From positions 1 to 48,967 of the IMG/VR virus record IMGVR_UViG_3300025168_000137: a stretch of 48,967 nt of DNA, one strand, 5' to 3'. Both the position numbers and the translations under genes were made by a program. Positions within the stretch are counted from its first letter, which is position 1, and every line of letters begins with the position of its first letter. Of the stretch, positions 6,674-12,727 are shown piece after piece. The DNA comes from a virus. The notes under the pieces were generated by a model that saw only the letters and a program-made list of their open reading frames with translations, ran no database searches and had not been told where the DNA came from.

Positions 6674-7204
6674 ATGAAATGGTGGGTATTTTTATTATTG
6701 CCCTTTTCCTTATTAGGTCAAGAAACTTATGTAAATTGTGGTGATTTAACTCCACAAAATTATCAAGTTAATTTTGATGCTGACAAGGTATATTATTGGG
6801 ATATTTCCGGTGGAATAATAACGTATAACAATGGTAACTCAATTACTATACAATGGCCTGATAGTACTGGTACTTATGTTATATCCGCATATACGACAAG
6901 ATTCGGTTGTGATGGAGATACATCATATTATGAAGTAAAAATAGAAGATTGTCCATATTTACAATTATTTATACCAAATTCATTTACTCCTAATGGAGAC
7001 AATTACAATGAAACATTTTATGTACATGGGGCAGACAAAGAAGAAATTAAATCGTTTGTTATTTACAATAGATGGGGCGAAATAATATATGAAGTTGATA
7101 ATAATACGCCATGGGATGGTAAAAATTGCCAAATAGGAGTATATTCTTACTCAGTTAGGACACATAACCAACACTTTACAGGAAATATACACTTAATAAA
7201 ATAA
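6674..7204 (+). CDS. T9SS cargo protein with type B (gliding-motility) sorting domain (176 aa)
   Basis: A short signal peptide (to about residue 15, LLGQ) is followed by one PKD-like module (YYWDISGGI, SITIQWPDSTGTY). The C-terminal domain from about 98 to 176 reads IPNSFTPNGDNYNETF, then FVIYNRWGEIIYE, PWDG, GVYSYSV and GNIHLIK. This is the gliding motility-associated C-terminal (CHU_C, T9SS type B) sorting domain. In Bacteroidetes this domain directs export across the outer membrane by the PorSS/T9SS. Such cargo is usually several hundred to thousands of residues, so this is a miniature form. The gene starts 1 nt after the previous stop. Confidence 0.85.
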   Translation: MKWWVFLLLPFSLLGQETYVNCGDLTPQNYQVNFDADKVYYWDISGGIITYNNGNSITIQWPDSTGTYVISAYTTRFGCDGDTSYYEVKIEDCPYLQLFIPNSFTPNGDNYNETFYVHGADKEEIKSFVIYNRWGEIIYEVDNNTPWDGKNCQIGVYSYSVRTHNQHFTGNIHLIK

Positions 7205-7207
7205 TAT

Positions 7208-7402
7208 ATGTTATTTAGATTTTTTAGAAAACATTCACCAGGTAGAAAAATATATGGATATGGTTTTGCATTTATGTTTAAACATTATACATTTTTAATA
7301 GGTACTAAAAAAATAGAGTATCGTACTTCTAAAAAAAATTATAAAGATTTTGCTAAAAAAACTTGGAGAAGCAAAAAATTCTTCGTATCTTTACGTAAAT
7401 AA
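7208..7402 (+). CDS. Small very basic hypothetical protein (64 aa)
   Basis: This is a Lys/Arg/Phe-rich unrecognised protein (MLFRFFRKHSPGRK at the start, FAKKTWRSKKFF near the end). It begins 3 nt after the previous stop. Its last part is encoded by the DNA that also forms the host-type promoter at 7363-7393, so coding and promoter functions overlap. The ending could therefore simply reflect promoter sequence. The protein is plausible but not certain. Confidence 0.45.
   Translation: MLFRFFRKHSPGRKIYGYGFAFMFKHYTFLIGTKKIEYRTSKKNYKDFAKKTWRSKKFFVSLRK
7363..7393 (+). promoter_or_regulatory. Bacteroidetes-type promoter, copy 3
   Basis: TTG at 7363-7365 (ACTTGGAGAAGC) is followed by 20 nt and then TATCTTTA at 7386-7393. 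Of the three copies it is the closest to the TAnnTTTG consensus. It lies about 15 nt upstream of the ATG at 7409, inside the end of the preceding reading frame, and would drive the metallopeptidase/VWA gene and possibly the units beyond it. Confidence 0.7.
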
Positions 7403-7408
7403 AGATAT

Positions 7409-9208
7409 ATGAAAAATAAATCAGCGTACTGGCTAAGCCATACACCCGTAGATAAATTTAATTTAATTGAATTAGCTCACACACAAAGAGCAATATCTAA
7501 CTTTGTAAAAATACTTACAAAACAAGAAATTCCTGTTGAGTTTTTTGAAAATAATCAGGGAGAATCTATAACAGATGGTAAGAAAATCGCGATATCATCT
7601 ACGATTAATTTAAATAATATTGATAGTGTAGTGGGTTTGGCGCTTCATGAAGGTGCGCATTGTAAACACACGGATTTTTATGTGTTAAAAAAGATTTCAA
7701 ATCGTTTACTTGAAGATAATTTATTAGGGGGACGTAGATGGATTGAAATGTTGTTAAACTTTATTGAAGATCGCCGTATAGATAATTTAGTCTATCACAA
7801 TGCTCCTGGATATCAAGATTATTATAGGGAAATGTATGACAGATATTATTATAGTAAAATAGTAGATAAAGGATTAAAAGGTAAAGAATATAGAGAAGAG
7901 AATTGGGAGTCTTATATGTTTAGAATTATTAATATGTTTAATAAAAATTCAGACCCTACAGCTCTTAAAATGTTACCTCAAGTGTATAAAGCTGTTGACT
8001 TAGAAAATATTGGTAGATTAACATCAACTAAACATTCATTAGAATTAGCTATTACAATATATCAGTTTATAAACATGCATTTTATTTTACATTCGAAAGA
8101 TAAACATCAAGTACAAGAAAATAAAAAAGGTGCTAAACAAAATAAAACGTCAAAAGAAGAAATTAAAAAAGCATTTAGTAAACAAGAAAATTTCTTAAAA
8201 GGACAAACATCTAAAACATCCTTAACTAAAAAAGAAACCAAACAAGTTGAAGCAATTGGTAAGTCTAACATTAAAATTAAAGATATTAAAGTATTAAATA
8301 CAACATGTCCTGTGCATGTTATTGAGGGTATTACACCTGCTATAATTGAAAGTAACTTATATAATGTTTTTAGTATAACTGATTTTAGACAAAGACAACA
8401 AGTAGAAGATGGTATTAATATAGGTAAAAAATTATTACGTAAATTGCAAGTTAGAAATGAACAAATAACTTTAGCATCAAAACGATTAAAATCAGGTAAA
8501 ATTGATCCTAGACGAATTTATGCTGCTAATTTTGAAGATGACTTGTTTTACAAAATAGACAGAGCAAATTACAAACCAATTAACTTACATGTGTCAATTG
8601 ATGGTAGTGGTAGTATGGAGGGTACAAAATGGTGGCAAGTATTAACTAACACAATTGCATTAGGTTATGTTGCATTAAAAATGGATAACATTGATTTAAC
8701 TATATCCATTAGAACATCAGGTAAAAATCCTAACTTGTCATCACAAACAGCACACATACCATTATTAATTTTGGCTTTTGACAGTAAAAAACATACATTA
8801 AGAGACTTAAAACGCCTAGCATATTATAAATGTAATGGATTAACACCAGAAGGTATGTGTTTAAATGCATTAAACAAATATATCCCAAATTCATCATATT
8901 ATCTTGATAGTTATTTAATTAACATGAGCGATGGTTATCCAACATTTGAAATGGGAAAAGATTTAAATTATAGAGGTGAAGAAGCTATATTAGACACAGC
9001 TAAAGCAGTAAAAAATATAAAAAAGAAAGGTGTTAAAATATTAAGTTATTTTATAGATTCATCTACAACAAAAACTAAAGAAAAAGAACTAAATGAGAAT
9101 TTTCAAATTATGTATGGTAAGGGAGCCTCATTTATTGATCCTAAAAACTTAAATGAAGTTACTAAAACATTAAACAGTTTATTTTTAGAAAGAAATTTAA
9201 TATCATGA
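7409..9208 (+). CDS. VWA-domain protein with HExxH metallopeptidase motif, CobT-like (599 aa)
   Basis: The N-terminal half carries VGLALHEGAHCKHTD with His80-Glu81-Gly-Ala-His84, the zinc-binding HExxH signature. Residues about 230-280 are a charged Lys-rich linker. The C-terminal third is a von Willebrand A domain with the MIDAS motif DGSGSM (Asp398, Ser400, Ser402) after LHVSI, a helix GTKWWQVLTNTIALGYVAL, and the later LINMSDGYPT strand and metal site. This layout matches the CobT-like VWA/metallopeptidase proteins that large phages carry, usually partnered with a MoxR/CobS-type AAA+ ATPase. No ATPase is in this window. A chaperone or protease role is inferred. Its stop overlaps the next start (ATGA). 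Confidence 0.75.
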   Translation: MKNKSAYWLSHTPVDKFNLIELAHTQRAISNFVKILTKQEIPVEFFENNQGESITDGKKIAISSTINLNNIDSVVGLALHEGAHCKHTDFYVLKKISNRLLEDNLLGGRRWIEMLLNFIEDRRIDNLVYHNAPGYQDYYREMYDRYYYSKIVDKGLKGKEYREENWESYMFRIINMFNKNSDPTALKMLPQVYKAVDLENIGRLTSTKHSLELAITIYQFINMHFILHSKDKHQVQENKKGAKQNKTSKEEIKKAFSKQENFLKGQTSKTSLTKKETKQVEAIGKSNIKIKDIKVLNTTCPVHVIEGITPAIIESNLYNVFSITDFRQRQQVEDGINIGKKLLRKLQVRNEQITLASKRLKSGKIDPRRIYAANFEDDLFYKIDRANYKPINLHVSIDGSGSMEGTKWWQVLTNTIALGYVALKMDNIDLTISIRTSGKNPNLSSQTAHIPLLILAFDSKKHTLRDLKRLAYYKCNGLTPEGMCLNALNKYIPNSSYYLDSYLINMSDGYPTFEMGKDLNYRGEEAILDTAKAVKNIKKKGVKILSYFIDSSTTKTKEKELNENFQIMYGKGASFIDPKNLNEVTKTLNSLFLERNLIS

Positions 9209-9597
9209 GACACAAAAAAACAGAAAATAGAGGAAGACCATCAGAAAAACAAGTAGAAGCACCTAGACAATTTACTAGAGTATATTATGATTGTCCTTCT
9301 AAACCTGAATTAGGGGGAAAAGCAACTTGGCATTATGATTTAGATAAAACAGATAAAGGTCCCTATTTAGTAGAATTTTATGACCCTAAATTTGATAAAA
9401 TAGATAAATTATATAATAAATTAGAACGATTACAAACACCTAAATATCAAGAAAATGGCAGAAAAAAAAGAACAACTAAGGCTGACAAAATCAAGATGGA
9501 AACTACTGAAAAAGCGTATTGGCGAGAACATTATAAACACTTTCCAGAAGATAAACCTAAAAAACGAAAATCTAGAAAGAAAAATGCAAATGTCTGA
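9205..9597 (+). CDS. Basic hypothetical protein (130 aa)
   Basis: The gene overlaps the stop of the VWA gene by an ATGA, so translational coupling is likely. The N-terminus has a GRPSEKQVEAPRQF segment, the middle is Tyr/Asp-rich (RVYYDCPSKPELGGKATWHY), and the last 50 residues are strongly Lys/Arg-rich (GRKKRTTKADK, KPKKRKSRKK). It may be a nucleic-acid-binding or scaffold-like accessory of the VWA protein. No family is recognised. Confidence 0.65.
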   Translation: MRHKKTENRGRPSEKQVEAPRQFTRVYYDCPSKPELGGKATWHYDLDKTDKGPYLVEFYDPKFDKIDKLYNKLERLQTPKYQENGRKKRTTKADKIKMETTEKAYWREHYKHFPEDKPKKRKSRKKNANV

Positions 9598-9748
9598 GGA
9601 GGAACAAATTGAAGAAATATTAGAAGAAGCTAATGCTTACAATTTAAGACCCGAAGTAGAAGCAGAAGCTAAAAAAATTCTTAAAGAAAACGATGCGTTT
9701 TCTAAAATTGATGCATATGTAAAGGCATATCATGAATTAATTGAATAA
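9590..9748 (+). CDS. Small acidic helical protein (52 aa)
   Basis: The frame runs upstream to 9455, but those residues are the shifted shadow of the preceding basic gene. The sensible start is ATG 9590 (MSEEEQIEEIL) or 9584, which leaves only a short overlap. The product is acidic and almost wholly helical (EAEAKKILKENDAF). Its stop overlaps the next ATG in a TAATG. No function is recognised; this kind of small acidic helix protein is frequent between phage structural and accessory genes. Confidence 0.6.
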   Translation: MSEEEQIEEILEEANAYNLRPEVEAEAKKILKENDAFSKIDAYVKAYHELIE

Positions 9749-9918
9749 TGGAAAATATTTTAGAAAAATTAGAAACACTTATTGATGACATTGAAAGAGA
9801 TTCTCAATTAACAAGAGATGAAATAACTGATGCATTAACCAAATTAAAAACAGAAATTGAAGACTATCAATTAAAAAGAGAAGAAAGTAATTCAATTAAT
9901 TGGGAAGATTTGGATTAA
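9748..9918 (+). CDS. Small coiled-coil protein (56 aa)
   Basis: ATG 9748 overlaps the previous TAA (TAATG), and the frame ends with TAA at 9916-9918. The protein is highly charged and helical (MENILEKLETLIDDIERDSQ, then TKLKTEIEDYQLKREE), a clear coiled coil, and ends in WEDLD. It is the last gene before the tmRNA locus. No function is recognised. Confidence 0.6.
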   Translation: MENILEKLETLIDDIERDSQLTRDEITDALTKLKTEIEDYQLKREESNSINWEDLD

Positions 9919-9940
9919 TAATTAATCTTTTATATATATA

Positions 9941-10241
9941 AGTGATCGCTAGTAGTTATATTAGCTGCTTTTTTGGACGGGGGTTCGATACCCCCCACCT
10001 CCACTACATTTTAAATCTTAGGGGGTGACTGGATTTGACAGGAAGTAAGGATATAATGAAGATCAATGCATAATCGGCACACAGATTAAATCGGTGAAAG
10101 CAGGTACATTTGCTGCTTTAGCTGCAATCAGACTTCTGGCAACAGAAGAGGTTGTTGTTGAAGAAAATGTATTAGCTATGGCTGCCTAATTAGGCACCCA
10201 ACACCAACGGGTATAATCGGACACACATCGTTAAAGTTCTT
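9941..10241 (+). ncRNA. ssrA: Circularly permuted (two-piece) tmRNA gene
   Basis: The acceptor piece comes first. A 5-bp T stem GGGGG (9979-9983) and CCCCC (9991-9995) encloses the loop TTCGATA, then follow the acceptor strand CACCTCC (9996-10002) and discriminator A10003. CCA is not encoded. After an 17-nt spacer the coding piece starts with GGGGGTG (10021-10027), which pairs with CACCTCC over all 7 positions and places a G3-U70 wobble (10023/10000), the alanine identity element. ACTGGATTTGACAGG is the conserved tmRNA D-region. P2-like pairings join the pieces: ATATAA (10051-10056) with TTATAT (9956-9961), and AAGTA (10043-10047) with TGCTT (9966-9970). The tag frame from GCA 10139 to TAA 10187-10189 gives ATEEVVVEENVLAMAA. 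The exact resume codon and the outer ends are inferred. tmRNA with SmpB rescues stalled ribosomes and tags proteins for proteolysis. Confidence 0.9.
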
Positions 10242-10271
10242 GAGAGCAGCCCTAGGGTTGCTCTCCTTTTT
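10242..10271 (+). terminator. Intrinsic terminator of the tmRNA
   Basis: GAGAGCAGCCC (10242-10252) pairs with GGGTTGCTCTC (10255-10265) in an 11-bp stem with one G-U pair and a 2-nt loop region, followed by CTTTTTC. It ends the RNA gene cleanly and confirms that no further tmRNA 3' part lies downstream, as expected of the permuted order. Confidence 0.85.
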
Positions 10272-10304
10272 CATATGTATTTCTGTATATTATAATATTC
10301 GTAT

Positions 10305-11471
10305 ATGAAAAAAATCCTATTATTACTTTTAACGCTAATTACGTTAAATGTTTCGGCACAAGACACTATAGTGACTCCTTCTATTTTTACAAAAATAGCA
10401 GAAATAAATTTAGATCTTAAGACAGTAGAATGGAAACCTCTTTGGAAAAACATATCAAAATTTGCTACAGTTTATGGAGCTGTAAATGGAGGCACATCAT
10501 TATCTGACGTTGATGTTTATTCTGTTACTAATGGTTTACAAACACAAACAGTTCAAACTCCTTACGATTATTCTGTTATTTTAGGTGTTAGAAAAATAGC
10601 TAGAATGGGTTATGAACCAAAAGAAGCATTTAAAAATGGATTAGAAAATTCATTTTCAGATGCATCTACAATTGGTAAAGTGAAGGGATTTGAATATTTA
10701 TTTGAATTATCTTATGTAAGACAAGAAGGAGAAAATTACAATAACCAACACCACTTTTTACGATATATAGACGACACTTATATTCTTAAAGGAGAATATT
10801 TAGAAGATGGATTTGCAGACATAAAATATTTTGAAACTTCACAACGATATAGATATAAAGTAGAAAATTTTAAAGATATAATTCCAGATTTACCTGAGGT
10901 ATTTAAAAAAGGAAAATTATCAGTTAATATAGGGGCAGCTCAACGTTTATCTGAACCTTATGGATATGATCCTCTAGCAGAATGGCAATTATCAAATGGT
11001 AATTTACATTACACTTTTTTAGCATTAGAAGAAGGATATTCAGTTGATTTTACAAATCCAGAAGGTATTCAATATTTAGATCCTTCAGGTAATGTAGTTG
11101 CTACAAGTACAGAAATCTGGGAAGGGGTTGTTATCCCAACAGTATTATCCGATTATACGGAAAAGAAAAGAAATGAATTAGAAAACACAATCCAACATTC
11201 ACTTATTTTAGGTTTTGATTATTACCTTTACACTAAAAAATTATGGCTTCATTCATGGGGAAATTTAATGCCTTATCATTATGATAATGGTGGAGAATAT
11301 TCATACCACAAATACAATGGTGGTGAACAATGGTATGATTATTCAGGAGGATTAATTTTTGGGTATAAGTTAGACAAACATTTAGGTGTGTTTGTAGAAG
11401 GTAAATACAATAAATATTGGAACAGAGAATGGCATGACTTTTCTCTAGGTATAAATTATATATTATTTTAA
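10305..11471 (+). CDS. Putative outer-membrane beta-barrel protein (388 aa)
   Basis: A signal peptide (MKKILLLLLTLITLNVSAQ) is followed by a chain with many amphipathic, aromatic-rich strands and a final strand FSLGINYILF. A C-terminal strand ending in Phe is the recognition signal for outer-membrane insertion by BamA. The latter half (about 290-388) shows repeated strand-turn-strand patterns (SLILGFDYYLY, GGLIFGYKLD, LGVFVEGKYN). No named family is recognised. In a phage such a protein may be a receptor-blocking exclusion protein or come from host-derived cargo. Translation may start only a few bases from a TTCGTATATG promoter-like sequence. Confidence 0.65.
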   Translation: MKKILLLLLTLITLNVSAQDTIVTPSIFTKIAEINLDLKTVEWKPLWKNISKFATVYGAVNGGTSLSDVDVYSVTNGLQTQTVQTPYDYSVILGVRKIARMGYEPKEAFKNGLENSFSDASTIGKVKGFEYLFELSYVRQEGENYNNQHHFLRYIDDTYILKGEYLEDGFADIKYFETSQRYRYKVENFKDIIPDLPEVFKKGKLSVNIGAAQRLSEPYGYDPLAEWQLSNGNLHYTFLALEEGYSVDFTNPEGIQYLDPSGNVVATSTEIWEGVVIPTVLSDYTEKKRNELENTIQHSLILGFDYYLYTKKLWLHSWGNLMPYHYDNGGEYSYHKYNGGEQWYDYSGGLIFGYKLDKHLGVFVEGKYNKYWNREWHDFSLGINYILF

Positions 11472-11474
11472 AAG

Positions 11475-11762
11475 ATGGCAAAAGAGTTAAACGAAGACAC
11501 AGGATTTCAAGTAAGTATAAAAACTTTATTAGGTATAGGGGCTGCGATGGCTACTATAATTAGTATGTGGTTTATGCTACAAGCTGATATTGAAGAAGCT
11601 AAACAATTACCTGTTATAGAGATCCCACCACCAGAAATTACTCGTATGGAATTTGACATGAAAGACCAATTAGTTAGACAAACTATTATGGATACTCAAA
11701 AAGATGTTGCCGAGATAAAAAAGACTTTAGAAAAAATAGAAGATAAATTATACGAAAGATAA
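11475..11762 (+). CDS. Single-span membrane/coiled-coil protein, paralogue 1 (95 aa)
   Basis: One hydrophobic helix (about residues 17-35, LLGIGAAMATIISMWFML) is followed by a proline-rich link (IEIPPPE) and a C-terminal coiled coil (DTQKDVAEIKKTLEKIEDKL). The protein at 11983 has the same plan and matching residues (IPxPE, TQxDVxxIKK). The layout resembles inner-membrane spanins or holin-associated proteins, but similarity alone does not establish this. It begins 3 nt after the beta-barrel gene and ends 1 nt before the next gene. Confidence 0.65.
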   Translation: MAKELNEDTGFQVSIKTLLGIGAAMATIISMWFMLQADIEEAKQLPVIEIPPPEITRMEFDMKDQLVRQTIMDTQKDVAEIKKTLEKIEDKLYER

Positions 11763-11763
11763 A

Positions 11764-11976
11764 ATGAAAAAATTACTAACAGAACGATTTCAAGAATTAG
11801 CAGGAATTAAACCATTAGATGAAATGGCACCTAGAGTAGAATTATCAGATGAAGAAAAAGACTATGCAAGTGATGTGCTTGCAAAAATGCATAAACAATT
11901 AAACCCTACTCTTGATGTAGAAAAATCAAAAGAAATAATGGATTTTACTATAGCAACACTACAAGAAATGTATTAA
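11764..11976 (+). CDS. Small ERFQ-motif protein (70 aa)
   Basis: This is an acidic, helical, unrecognised protein. It starts with LLTERFQELAGIKPLDE, a motif that reappears in altered form at the C-terminus of the protein at 18316 (LQERFQKLANIIK) and in the middle of the one at 20677 (LKERFEELQNMI). The rest is two charged helices. It is sandwiched between the two paralogous membrane proteins with 1- and 6-nt gaps. The motif may be a shared docking peptide for a phage protein, which is inference. Confidence 0.6.
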   Translation: MKKLLTERFQELAGIKPLDEMAPRVELSDEEKDYASDVLAKMHKQLNPTLDVEKSKEIMDFTIATLQEMY

Positions 11977-11982
11977 AATATT

Positions 11983-12336
11983 ATGAAACTTTGGAATAAA
12001 AATATATGTTTAACTTCACCCCTATCTATAATGATTATAGCCGCTTTATTATTTAGTACAATAATGTTTGCTAATGTGTGGTCTGGGGAAGAAGTAATAG
12101 AAGAAATTAAAGAAACACCACCAAATACTGAAGAAGTTGAAATGTGGATCCCTACTCCAGAAGATATCCTTTATCAAGATAGCATGTATACTATAATACG
12201 AAACACTCAAAACGATGTAACTGATATTAAAAAAGATATAGTACATATATTAGAAAGATTAGATTACGCTGATGGTACTTGGGATAGTATTAGATATGTA
12301 AAAGGGGGTAAAATAGATAAACATAGAAATAAATAG
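11983..12336 (+). CDS. Single-span membrane/coiled-coil protein, paralogue 2 (117 aa)
   Basis: An N-terminal basic stretch and one membrane helix (about residues 13-33, LSIMIIAALLFSTIMFA) are followed by an acidic linker, MWIPTPEDIL and a coiled coil (NTQNDVTDIKKDIVHILERL). The matching order of helix, IPxPE and TQxDVxxIKK indicates divergence from the same ancestor as the gene at 11475. The C-terminus is basic (KGGKIDKHRNK). Periplasmic orientation of the coiled coil is expected but not proven. The gene ends with TAG, 2 nt before the next gene. Confidence 0.65.
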   Translation: MKLWNKNICLTSPLSIMIIAALLFSTIMFANVWSGEEVIEEIKETPPNTEEVEMWIPTPEDILYQDSMYTIIRNTQNDVTDIKKDIVHILERLDYADGTWDSIRYVKGGKIDKHRNK

Positions 12337-12338
12337 TT

Positions 12339-12716
12339 ATGAAAAAAGATTATACATGGTTAAAAATGATAACAGGTTATATATTAATATTATTATTTAT
12401 GATAATGTCAAATTCTGCTAATGGTCAATCTCCTTGTGGTGATGGTTTATGTGTAGTACAATTTAATGCAGGATTTAATGAAGCTAATAAAGTAAAATGG
12501 TTAGGTGAATTAAATGATTGTGAAACTAAATTTATTGATATTCAAATAGATACAAAAGCATCTGGAAAATATAAAATAGTAGTTGTGCCCACTATCCTAA
12601 TTTTTAATGGGGATGAAGAAGTTGGTAGATTTCAAGCAAATATTATGATGACAATGGAAGCTACTAAAGATGAGGTACAAGAAAAAATAGATGAAATCAT
12701 AATGGAAGACTTTTAA
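12339..12716 (+). CDS. Secreted thioredoxin-fold protein lacking the CxxC active site (125 aa)
   Basis: An N-terminal hydrophobic signal (about residues 10-30, ending NSANGQ) precedes a thioredoxin-like pattern: strand CVVQFNAGF, helix, strand FIDIQID and KYKIVVVPTILIFNGDEEV, where Pro84 is the conserved cis-Pro, then GRF. The residues after the first strand are NAGFNEANKV where active enzymes have WCxxC, so a redox function is unlikely. Other Cys occur at 33, 38 and 61. The fold is probably used for binding in the periplasm. It lies 11 nt before the large T9SS protein and may assist it. Confidence 0.65.
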   Translation: MKKDYTWLKMITGYILILLFMIMSNSANGQSPCGDGLCVVQFNAGFNEANKVKWLGELNDCETKFIDIQIDTKASGKYKIVVVPTILIFNGDEEVGRFQANIMMTMEATKDEVQEKIDEIIMEDF

Positions 12717-12727
12717 AACATAAGCAT

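Noticed and set aside
9960-10010. An isolated tRNA 3' half or degenerate tRNA
   Set aside because: The acceptor strand pairs perfectly with the start of the downstream tmRNA 5' half, including G3-U70, so it is the acceptor piece of a permuted tmRNA and not a separate tRNA.
10269-10312. Promoter TTCGTATATG directly at the start of the beta-barrel gene
   Set aside because: No TTG lies 20 nt upstream and transcription would begin inside the coding region. I treat it as a chance match.
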